Source: Herbiconiux moechotypicola
Lineage (GTDB): Bacteria > Actinomycetota > Actinomycetes > Actinomycetales > Microbacteriaceae
Direction of reading: 5' to 3'
Assembly (NCBI RefSeq): GCF_024979255.1
Contig: NZ_JANLCN010000003.1
Coordinates: 186,001-250,000, forward strand
Length of the DNA: 64,000 nt
This document shows positions 58,051 through 64,000 of this stretch, one piece after another; within the stretch, counting starts at the first letter, position 1; the number at the start of each line of letters is the position of its first letter. The notes under the pieces were generated by a model. It searched no databases and was not told the origin of the DNA. It saw nothing but the letters and a program-made list of their open reading frames with translations. A program made the position numbers and the translations under genes.

Positions 58051-58971
58051 TCAGGTCGCCGGAGGCACCGGATGCGCCGAGATCCAGTCGAGCAGCCTCT
58101 CGGTCACCGCGCCGCGCGAGCCGGCCTTCCGGGCCAGGACGAGAGCCCGAAGCGGCTCGGGTTCGGGTTCGAGCCGCCGCAGCACGAGATCGAACCGGGC
58201 GAGGCTCCGGCCGTCGGGGTCGGGGAGGATCCCGCGCACCAGTCCCGCCTCGATCAGCGGCACACTCGTCTGGATCGTCTCCACGGTGCGGAAGGACGAG
58301 GGGGTCACACGGCTCTCCCCCAGAGCGGCCTCCACCGCTTCGGGCAGGCTCGGCACCGCCGAGGTACGACGGGGGATGACCAGTTCGCGGCTCTCGAACG
58401 ACGAGATCGGGAGAGGTGAGGGCGCCGTCGTCTCATCGGGCGGGAGCGCGGCGACGAGGGGAACCGCGCCCCAGTCGACGATGTCGAGCGTCGACCGGTG
58501 ACGCTGCACGAAGCGGTCGGCGTCGGCCACCAGGATGGCTGCTAGGTCTGCGCCGCGCTGCTGCAGCAGCTCGATCGCCGCCCACGGCGGGGGATCGACG
58601 ACCCGGAGCTCGACCCCGGGCAGGTCTCGGGCATAGGCGCGCAGCAGCCACGGCACCCGGTGCCACATCAACGCCGGCACCGCCGCGATCGTCAGCGCGC
58701 CCGCAGCGCCCGAACCGAAGCGCCCGATCGTCTGCGCGATGTCGTCGACCTCGCCCAGCACCCGCGAGGCGGCGTCGAGGAGGTAGCGCCCGGCGCTCGT
58801 CGGTTCGACGCCGCGAGGGGTGCGCACGAGCAGTTGCACGCCGAGTTCGGCCTCGAGCTGCGCGATGGCGACGCTGAGCGGTGGCTGCGACACGTGCAGC
58901 AGCCCCGCGGCGGCGGTGAACGACCCCGCCTCGACCACGGTGTTGAAATACCTGAGGTGTCTCAGCTCCAC
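58051..58971 (-). CDS. LysR-family transcriptional regulator
   Basis: A 306-residue LysR regulator. The N-terminal HTH is canonical: LRHLRYFNTVVEAGSFTAAA followed by LLHVSQPPLSVAIAQLEAEL and GVQLLVRTPRGVEPTSAGRY. The C-terminal co-inducer domain starts near GALTIAAVPALMWHRVPWLL and ends with AHPVPPAT. LysR proteins usually activate a divergent operon in response to a pathway metabolite. The gene diverges from the meta-cleavage operon (59097 onward) across 125 bp, so it almost certainly controls it. The gap contains AT-rich CATAGCCAAC and CTATGGCG elements around 58981-59020 (CTCCATAGCCACAGCCTATGG, a partial inverted repeat) that could be the LysR box. Confidence 0.92.
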   Translation of the reverse strand: MELRHLRYFNTVVEAGSFTAAAGLLHVSQPPLSVAIAQLEAELGVQLLVRTPRGVEPTSAGRYLLDAASRVLGEVDDIAQTIGRFGSGAAGALTIAAVPALMWHRVPWLLRAYARDLPGVELRVVDPPPWAAIELLQQRGADLAAILVADADRFVQRHRSTLDIVDWGAVPLVAALPPDETTAPSPLPISSFESRELVIPRRTSAVPSLPEAVEAALGESRVTPSSFRTVETIQTSVPLIEAGLVRGILPDPDGRSLARFDLVLRRLEPEPEPLRALVLARKAGSRGAVTERLLDWISAHPVPPAT

Positions 58972-59001
58972 AAATCAGAGCATAGCCAACCGCTCTCCAT
59001 A

Positions 59002-59015
59002 GCCACAGCCTATGG
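59002..59015. promoter_or_regulatory. Candidate LysR-binding inverted repeat
   Basis: CCATAG-CCACAGC-CTATGG (about 58998-59016) is a 6-7-6 inverted repeat in the only AT-richer part of the gap between the LysR gene and the dioxygenase operon, about 85 bp upstream of the dioxygenase ATG. Its T-N11-A-like arrangement and position fit a LysR activation box. A second CATAGCC occurs at 58981. Confidence 0.55.
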
Positions 59016-59096
59016 CGAATAGAGGAACTCGGTAGTTCTGCCGGCCGGCCGTGACTGTCAGGCTCGGTCACGTCACCGAACGATCAGGAGCCGCCG

Positions 59097-60092
59097 ATGT
59101 TGCCGACCACGAACTTCGATCCCCCCTTCACGCTCACCCGGGCGAGCCACGTGTCGCTCTCAGTGACCGATCTCGCCGCCAGCCGCGACTTCTACCGCGA
59201 CGTGGTGGGGCTCGTCGTCACCGAGGAGACCGACGACGCGGTGTACCTGCGCGGCCTGGAGGAGGCCGCGCACCACAGTCTCGTGCTCGAGCGAGGCGAC
59301 GAGGCGAAGGCCCTTCGCGTGGGATTCCGGGTGCGCACCGACGCCGACGTCGTGGCCGCCGAAAGGCACTTCGCCTCGATCGGCCTCGAGCACCGCCGGG
59401 TCGAGAAGCCCCACCAGGGCCCCACCCTGCAGTTCCGCGACCCCGTGGGCACCCACCTGGAGATCACGTCGTCGATGGATCTCGTGCCCCGCAAGATGCA
59501 GAACTTCGACGAGTTCGTCTCCGGGTCGCCCCAGCGCCTCGACCACTACCAGGTGGTGACCTACGACGTGCAGACCGCGACCGACTTCTGGACCGGGCTC
59601 GGCATGCGCATGTCGGAATACACCGCGAAGGATGGCACTGACGAGCTCTGGGGCAGCTGGATGGAGGTCAAGGGCAACACCCACGACCTCGTGTTCACCA
59701 ACGGGCACGGCCCGCGGCTGCACCACTTCGCCTACACCGTCCCCGACGCCTCGTCGCTGCTGCACGCCGCCGACGTGGCCGGGGCGCTGGGCTTCGGCCA
59801 GGAGATCGACCGCGGCCCGGGCCGGCACGGCATCAGCAACGCCCTCTTCCTCTACCTGCGCGACCCCGATCAGCACCGCGTGGAGCTGTTCACGACGCAC
59901 TACCAGTTCATCGATCTCGAAGACGTGCCGATCCGCTGGGACGTGAGCAACCCGCAGCGCGCGCAGCTGTGGGGCATGCCCGCTTCCCGACGCTGGTTCT
60001 TCGAGGCGAGCGAGTTCCCGGGCGAGGGGCTCCACGAACCGCTGCTGCACGCGACGCCCGCCACACTGGAGGAGTTCCTCGGTGTGCACTGA
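59097..60092 (+). CDS. Extradiol ring-cleavage dioxygenase, homoprotocatechuate 2,3-dioxygenase-like
   Basis: A 331-residue two-domain vicinal-oxygen-chelate dioxygenase, like the actinobacterial homoprotocatechuate 2,3-dioxygenases (Brevibacterium HPCD, Arthrobacter MndD). Metal ligands are H150 (RLDHYQVVTYD), H210 (PRLHHFAYTV) and E263 (HRVELFTTHY); H196 (GNTHDLVFT) matches the HPCD acid-base His. The block DRGPGRHGISNALFLYLRDP is diagnostic. It cleaves a catechol next to the hydroxyl pair using Fe or Mn and O2. AGGAG precedes ATG 59097. It is shorter than HPCD (about 365), losing some of the C-terminal lid, so the exact catechol is uncertain. Confidence 0.9.
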   Translation: MLPTTNFDPPFTLTRASHVSLSVTDLAASRDFYRDVVGLVVTEETDDAVYLRGLEEAAHHSLVLERGDEAKALRVGFRVRTDADVVAAERHFASIGLEHRRVEKPHQGPTLQFRDPVGTHLEITSSMDLVPRKMQNFDEFVSGSPQRLDHYQVVTYDVQTATDFWTGLGMRMSEYTAKDGTDELWGSWMEVKGNTHDLVFTNGHGPRLHHFAYTVPDASSLLHAADVAGALGFGQEIDRGPGRHGISNALFLYLRDPDQHRVELFTTHYQFIDLEDVPIRWDVSNPQRAQLWGMPASRRWFFEASEFPGEGLHEPLLHATPATLEEFLGVH

Positions 60093-60801
60093 GCCCCTCT
60101 CCCCCACGCTGCGCGCCAAGCTCGAAGCGGCGCCGACCGCGGGTCTCTCCGCCCAGTTGCGCAAGCGCGGACTGACCCGCACCACGATCGACGGCCTCGT
60201 GCCGATGCACCCGGGCGCGAAGCTCGTCGGCACCGCGGCCACTCTGCGCTTCATCCCACTCCGCGAAGACCTCTTCGCCCTCCACGGCACCGGACACAAC
60301 GCCCAGAAGCGCGCCTTCGACGAGGTGGGCGAGGGCGAGGTGATCGTCATCGAGGCCAGGGGCGAGGCCGGTTCGGCGACGCTCGGCGACATCCTGGCCC
60401 TCAGGGCGCACGCCCGGGGAGCGGCGGGCATCGTCACCGACGGCGGTGTGCGCGACTACGCGGCCGTGGCCGCCGTCGGCATCCCGGTGTTCTCGAGCGG
60501 TGCCCACCCCCAGGTGCTCGGCCATCGCCACGTGCCCTGGGAGGCCGGGGTGACCATCGGATGCGGAGGTGCCGCGGTGCAGCCGGGCGACGTGCTGGTG
60601 GGAGACGGTGACGGGGTCGTGGTCATCCCGCCCCGCCTCGCCGAGGAGGTCGCGGATGCGGCGCTCGCGCAAGAGGACGAGGACGCCTGGATCGCGGAGC
60701 GGGTCGCCCAGGGGGCCGCGCTCGACGGTCTGTTCCCCCTGGGGCCGGAGTGGCGGGCGCTGTACAACGCCGGCCACGCCGAGCGGGAGACCCCGCGATG
60801 A
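60082..60801 (+). CDS. RraA-like / HMG-CHA aldolase-family protein
   Basis: A 239-residue RraA-fold protein. Family blocks are GLVPMHPGAKLVGTAATLRF, the Gly-rich AGSATLGDILALRAHARGAA, GIVTDGGVRDYAAVAAVGIP and the closing GDVLVGDGDGVVVIP. The GG-x-RD core (GGVRD) and downstream acidic pair match class II HMG/CHA aldolases and oxaloacetate decarboxylases rather than the RNase E inhibitor itself. In ring-cleavage operons such proteins cleave 4-hydroxy-4-methyl/carboxy-2-oxoglutarate-type acids or decarboxylate oxaloacetate. GTG 60082 lies inside the end of the dioxygenase gene with GGAGGAG upstream. The stop overlaps the hydratase start. Confidence 0.85.
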   Translation: MCTEPLSPTLRAKLEAAPTAGLSAQLRKRGLTRTTIDGLVPMHPGAKLVGTAATLRFIPLREDLFALHGTGHNAQKRAFDEVGEGEVIVIEARGEAGSATLGDILALRAHARGAAGIVTDGGVRDYAAVAAVGIPVFSSGAHPQVLGHRHVPWEAGVTIGCGGAAVQPGDVLVGDGDGVVVIPPRLAEEVADAALAQEDEDAWIAERVAQGAALDGLFPLGPEWRALYNAGHAERETPR

Positions 60802-61601
60802 ACCGGGCGGATCGCACCCTCTCCGAGGCTGGCGTCGCCGCGATCGCCGATGAGCTCGCCTCCGCCGAACGTGAGCGCACGACCGTGCCCCTGCTCACGG
60901 CTCGGCACCCCGGCATGACGGTCGACGACGCCTACGCCGTGCAGAACGAGTGGCGCCGCCGCGGCACGGCCGCCGGGCGACGGCCGGTGGGCCGCAAGAT
61001 CGGTCTCACCTCGAAGGCCATGCAGCAGGCGACCGGCATCACAGAGCCCGACTACGGAGCCGTGTTCGCCGACACCGTCTTCGCCGACGGCTCAGCGATC
61101 GAGCACGCCCGCTTCTCGAACGTGCGCATCGAGGTCGAGGTCGCGTTCGTGCTGGGCGAATCGCTCGAGGGCCCGGGGGTCACGATCTTCGACGTTCTGA
61201 GGGCCACCGAGTACGTGGTGCCGGCCCTCGAGATCCTGTCGTCGCGCATCGAGCTCGCCGGCCGCACGATCGTCGACACCATCAGCGACAACGCCGCCTA
61301 CGGCGGACTGGTGCACGGCGGAACGCCGGTGGCGGTCGACGCTGTCGACCTGCGCTGGATCGCCGCCCTCCTCCACCGCAACGAGCAGATCGAGGAGAGC
61401 GGAGTCGCCGCGGCGGTGCTCAACCATCCCGCCACCGGTGTCGCCTGGCTCGCCCGCAAGCTCGCCCAGCACGACGACCGGCTCGAGGCCGGCGAGATCG
61501 TGCTGGCCGGATCGTTCACCCGCCCGGTCTGGGTGGAGCGGGGCGACACCGTGCTCGCCGACTACCACGAGCTGGGGACCGTCTCATGCCGCTTCGTCTG
61601 A
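60798..61601 (+). CDS. hpaH: 2-oxo-hept-4-ene-1,7-dioate hydratase (HpaH/HpcG-like)
   Basis: A 267-residue FAH-fold hydratase. Blocks include [40 protein letters not shown], the metal ligands in [30 protein letters not shown], and [15 protein letters not shown]. These are the signatures of HpaH/MhpD hydratases, which add water to 2-hydroxyalka-2,4-dienoates formed after ring cleavage. ATG 60798 forms an ATGA overlap with the RraA-like gene. It precedes an HpaI-type aldolase, the expected next enzyme. I favour the dicarboxylate version because the dioxygenase and aldolase are both of the homoprotocatechuate type. Confidence 0.88.
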   Translation: MNRADRTLSEAGVAAIADELASAERERTTVPLLTARHPGMTVDDAYAVQNEWRRRGTAAGRRPVGRKIGLTSKAMQQATGITEPDYGAVFADTVFADGSAIEHARFSNVRIEVEVAFVLGESLEGPGVTIFDVLRATEYVVPALEILSSRIELAGRTIVDTISDNAAYGGLVHGGTPVAVDAVDLRWIAALLHRNEQIEESGVAAAVLNHPATGVAWLARKLAQHDDRLEAGEIVLAGSFTRPVWVERGDTVLADYHELGTVSCRFV

Positions 61602-62389
61602 CTCCGCCGTTCAGCGAGGTGCTCGCCGGCTCGGCACGACCGCTCGCGGGCATCTGGGTGTGCTCGGGCAGCCCGCTGGTGGCCGAGATCGTGGCGGGGT
61701 CGGGCACCGACTGGCTGCTCATCGACCAGGAGCACGGGCCGAACGATCTCGCCTCGACCTTGGCCCAGCTGCAGGCCGTGGCCGCCTACCCGGTCACCCC
61801 CGTCGTGCGCGTGCCCTCGGGTGACCCGGTGCAGCTCAAGCAGGTGCTCGACCTCGGTGCCCAGAACCTCCTCGTGCCCATGGTCTCCTCCGCCGAGCAG
61901 GCGGCCGCGCTCGTGCGCGCGGTGCGCTATCCGCCGCTCGGGACGCGCGGGGTCGGCAGCGCCCTGGCCCGCTCGGCCCGCTGGAACCGGGTCGACGACT
62001 ACCTCGCCGACGCCCACCGGCACGTGTCTCTGTTCGTGCAGATCGAGACGGCCGGCGGCGTCGACGACGCCGCCGGGATCGCCGCCGTGGAGGGCGTCGA
62101 CGGCGTCTTCTTCGGCCCCTCCGACCTCGCCGCCTCGATGGGCCTGCTCGGCCGGCAGACGCATCCGGAGGTCGTCGCCGCGGTCCTGCGCGGTTTCGAC
62201 GCGGTGATCGCCGCGGGCAAGCCCGCGGGCGTCAACGCCTTCGATCCCGCGGCCGCGCGCGCCTACCTCGAGTCAGGTGCGCGCTTCGTGCTGGTCGGAG
62301 CCGACGTCGCGATCCTCGCCAGGGCGACCGAGGCCCTGGCCGCCGAGTTCGGCGACGTCACGCTCCCTGGAGACCGGCCGTCCTACTGA
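61586..62389 (+). CDS. hpaI: HpcH/HpaI-type class II aldolase (4-hydroxy-2-oxoheptanedioate aldolase-like)
   Basis: A 267-residue metal-dependent pyruvate aldolase. Residues align with Escherichia coli HpaI at a constant offset of five: H50 (DQEHGPND), R75 (VVRVPSGD), E154 (VQIETAGG) and D180 (FFGPSDLAASMG). It would split 4-hydroxy-2-oxoheptanedioate to pyruvate and succinic semialdehyde. ATG 61586 lies within the last codons of the hydratase gene (16-bp overlap). It is the final gene of the meta-cleavage operon and converges on folC with a 7-bp overlap. No succinic semialdehyde dehydrogenase is present in the window, so that step must be encoded elsewhere. Confidence 0.9.
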   Translation: MPLRLTPPFSEVLAGSARPLAGIWVCSGSPLVAEIVAGSGTDWLLIDQEHGPNDLASTLAQLQAVAAYPVTPVVRVPSGDPVQLKQVLDLGAQNLLVPMVSSAEQAAALVRAVRYPPLGTRGVGSALARSARWNRVDDYLADAHRHVSLFVQIETAGGVDDAAGIAAVEGVDGVFFGPSDLAASMGLLGRQTHPEVVAAVLRGFDAVIAAGKPAGVNAFDPAAARAYLESGARFVLVGADVAILARATEALAAEFGDVTLPGDRPSY

Positions 62390-63714
62390 CCGCCCGGCTC
62401 GTCCGCATCGCCCGCGAACTCACCGATCAGCGTGATCGACCCCGTCACAGCCACACCGCGGCTCCCGCTGCCGCTCGCCCACGCCGTCGCCGCGTCGACG
62501 GCCGCCCGGGGCCGTTCATAGGCACGCACGCCGATACCGGGCGCCTCCTCGGCCACCAGCCGGGCGAGCTCCTCCGCCGCGATCGCCCGCTCCGAAGCCG
62601 ACGCGGTGGCGAAGAACGCCCCCGCGACGCCGGCCAGCGCCCGCACGATTCCCCGTGCATCCTTGTCGTCGAGCACCGAGAGCACGAAGCCGAACCGCTT
62701 TCCCGTGAAACACTCGGCGAGGGCGGCGGCGAGACTCTGCGCGCCGGCGGGATTGTGCGCGGCGTCGAGCACCACGAGCGGGGTGCGTGACACGATCTGC
62801 AGCCTCCCGGGCGAGTCGGCGGCGGCGAGAGCCGCACGCACGGCGTCGGGGTCGAGCCGGCCAGTGCCGAGGAAGGCGTCGACCGCCGTCACGGCGACCG
62901 CGGCGTTCATCGCCTGATGCCGCCCTGCGAGGCCGAGCCGCGCATCCGTCACCGCCCCGAACGGCCCGGTCAGGTCGATCGTGAGGGTGCTGTCGGTGGT
63001 CGCGTGGCTGGTCACGGTGAAGTCGCGCCCCGCCCGCCGCAACGGAACTCCCCGGGCGCGGGCTGCGCGTCGCAGCTCGCGCATCGCCTCCTCGGGCTGC
63101 GGTGCGGTCACCGCGACGGCCTCCCGTTTGATGATGCCCGCCTTGGTCGCAGCGATCTCTCCCACGGTCGACCCCAGCTGCGCGACGTGGTCGAGCGCGA
63201 TCGGGGTGAACACCGCCACGCTGCCGTCGGCGACGTTCGTGGAGTCCCAGCTGCCCCCCATGCCCACCTCGACGACGGCCGTGTCGAGTCCGTCTCTCGC
63301 GAATGCGGTGTAGGCCACCGCGGTGAGCGCCTCGAAGAACGTCACCCGGCGCCGGCCGTCCCCGAGCAGCTCGGCGTCGACCACGGCGAGCGCCCCTGCC
63401 ACCTCGTCGTAGACCCGCTCCAGCACGGCGTCGTCGATCGGCCGCCCGCCGAGATCGATGCGCTCGGCGAACCGCACCAGGTGAGGACTCGTGAACAGTC
63501 CTGTGCGCTGCCCGTGCGCGCGGAGCAATGCGGCCGACATCCGGCTGGTGCTGGTCTTGCCGTTGGTACCCGTGACGTGGATGAAGCGGAAGGCGTCGTC
63601 GGGCCGGCCGAGCAGGTCGAGCACCCGCCTGGTCGCATCGAGCCGGGGCTCGGGCGCCGCCTCACCCGTGCGGTCGTAGAGGGCTTCCGCCACGGTGTCA
63701 GCGGTGGTGCGCAT
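62383..63714 (-). CDS. folC: Folylpolyglutamate synthase / dihydrofolate synthase
   Basis: A 443-residue Mur-ligase-family enzyme. The ATP loop is HVTGTNGKTSTSRM, preceded by LLGRPDDAFRF and followed by LFTSPHLVRFAERI. VEVGMGGSWDSTNVAD and TPIALDHVAQLGSTVGEIAA are FolC signatures, and LVVLDAAHNPAGAQSLAAAL is the C-terminal block. It adds glutamate to dihydropteroate and to folates, keeping them in the cell. ATG 63714 overlaps the end of the pabB-like gene by 17 bp, so the two form a folate operon. This is ordinary core metabolism, but folate demand fits the THF-dependent demethylase at 44274. Confidence 0.93.
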   Translation of the reverse strand: MRTTADTVAEALYDRTGEAAPEPRLDATRRVLDLLGRPDDAFRFIHVTGTNGKTSTSRMSAALLRAHGQRTGLFTSPHLVRFAERIDLGGRPIDDAVLERVYDEVAGALAVVDAELLGDGRRRVTFFEALTAVAYTAFARDGLDTAVVEVGMGGSWDSTNVADGSVAVFTPIALDHVAQLGSTVGEIAATKAGIIKREAVAVTAPQPEEAMRELRRAARARGVPLRRAGRDFTVTSHATTDSTLTIDLTGPFGAVTDARLGLAGRHQAMNAAVAVTAVDAFLGTGRLDPDAVRAALAAADSPGRLQIVSRTPLVVLDAAHNPAGAQSLAAALAECFTGKRFGFVLSVLDDKDARGIVRALAGVAGAFFATASASERAIAAEELARLVAEEAPGIGVRAYERPRAAVDAATAWASGSGSRGVAVTGSITLIGEFAGDADEPGGQ

Positions 63715-64000
63715 CAGCGTCTCCGATCGTGGTGCCGAGTGCCGCCAGCAGCGGCGCGATCTTGGTATGGGTCTCGTCGATCTCGGCATCGGGCCTGGAC
63801 AGTGCGGTGATGCCGCCGCCGCTCCCGATGCTCGCTCGGTCGCCGCGCATCACGATGCTCCTGATCGTCATGGCGAGTTGGGCGGTTCCGTCGGCCGAGA
63901 TCGATCCGAAGGCGCCCGCGTAGGCCCCACGCGGCCCTCCCTCGAGCTCGTGCAGAATCGACATGGCCGCGCGCTTGGGCGCACCGGTCATCGAGCCGGC
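63698..64000 (-). CDS. pabB: Chorismate-binding enzyme, aminodeoxychorismate synthase component I (5' part outside window)
   Basis: Only the C-terminal 100 residues are in the window. AGSMTGAPKRAAMSILHELE is the near-invariant end of the chorismate-binding domain shared by PabB, TrpE and MenF-type enzymes, followed by RGAYAGAFGSISADGTAQLA and the metal-site region in TIRSIVMRGDRASIGSGGGI. Adjacency to folC favours PabB (4-amino-4-deoxychorismate for folate) over anthranilate synthase. The gene is intact at its 3' end and runs off the right edge. The stop overlaps folC by 17 bp. Confidence 0.85.
   Translation of the reverse strand, partial: AGSMTGAPKRAAMSILHELEGGPRGAYAGAFGSISADGTAQLAMTIRSIVMRGDRASIGSGGGITALSRPDAEIDETHTKIAPLLAALGTTIGDADAHHR

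Noticed and set aside
1-64000. Mobile elements, CRISPR arrays, tRNA or rRNA genes
   Set aside because: No transposase, integrase, regular spaced repeats, attachment-like duplications or tRNA-like cloverleaf sequences were seen.

Overview
The window is 64 kb of very GC-rich, densely coding DNA. Strong GGAGG-type ribosome binding sites, GTG starts, many 1-8 bp gene overlaps (ATGA/GTGA), Gram-positive style lipoproteins, BMP-type and RbsC-type ABC importers, and NarL and LAL regulators point to an actinobacterium. Gene style suggests a soil- or plant-associated member of the Microbacteriaceae, but that assignment is inference. I see no rRNA, tRNA, CRISPR array, transposase or phage gene. Almost everything is accessory catabolism and transport, and each block has its own regulator.

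Layout. (1) 1-5199: the end of a haloperoxidase-like hydrolase, a TDT/SLAC1-type transporter, a 900-residue LAL regulator and a divergent XRE/MmyB-like regulator. (2) 5451-15631: one tight 11-gene operon (ThDP-enzyme homologue with an altered cofactor motif, aldo/keto reductase, MFS exporter, alpha/beta hydrolase, two poorly known proteins, GlcG-like protein, SMP-30-like protein, ABC exporter pair, metallo-beta-lactamase-fold hydrolase). I recognise no described pathway for it. (3) 15632-18521: a MarR regulator with paired operators facing a quinone reductase-like gene, an amine oxidase, and a 24-bp perfect inverted repeat that holds the stop codons of both converging genes. (4) 18519-35320: an island that looks built for a modified purine or nucleoside. 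It holds an ATZ/TRZ-type deaminase, flavin monooxygenase, aldo/keto reductase, HutC-type regulator, PfkB kinase, LOG-like nucleotide N-glycosidase, BMP nucleoside ABC importer, adenosine deaminase, MarR regulator, a split Rieske oxygenase (catalytic domain and Rieske domain on separate genes), a complete Rieske oxygenase and a VanB-type reductase.

(5) 35317-43031: housekeeping-like and regulatory genes: a DUF1905 protein, an XRE-membrane protein-oxidoreductase operon with two 18-bp operators, a NarL-type two-component system, a HEPN/MNT toxin-antitoxin pair and a Tat-exported small protein. (6) 43071-45629: a LigM/GcvT-type tetrahydrofolate-dependent demethylase followed by an NAD-dependent formate dehydrogenase, together a C1-removal and oxidation module. 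(7) 45698-62389: an aromatic ring-cleavage region. On the minus strand is a six-gene operon (dienelactone hydrolase, flavin hydroxylase, SnoaL-like, FAH-family, RidA, MFS). On the plus strand are an RbsABC-like importer, a metal-site-degenerate amidohydrolase and a DUF3500 protein. Then come GntR and LysR regulators and a meta-cleavage operon (homoprotocatechuate dioxygenase-like enzyme, RraA-like aldolase, HpaH-like hydratase, HpaI-like aldolase). (8) 62383-64000: folC and the 3' end of pabB.

The strongest leads are the split Rieske oxygenase in a purine-uptake island, a 60-bp regulatory cassette repeated in inverted orientation at both ends of part of that island, and the ring-cleavage region, where repeated TCGCACACGA sites probably tie both transcription units to the GntR regulator.
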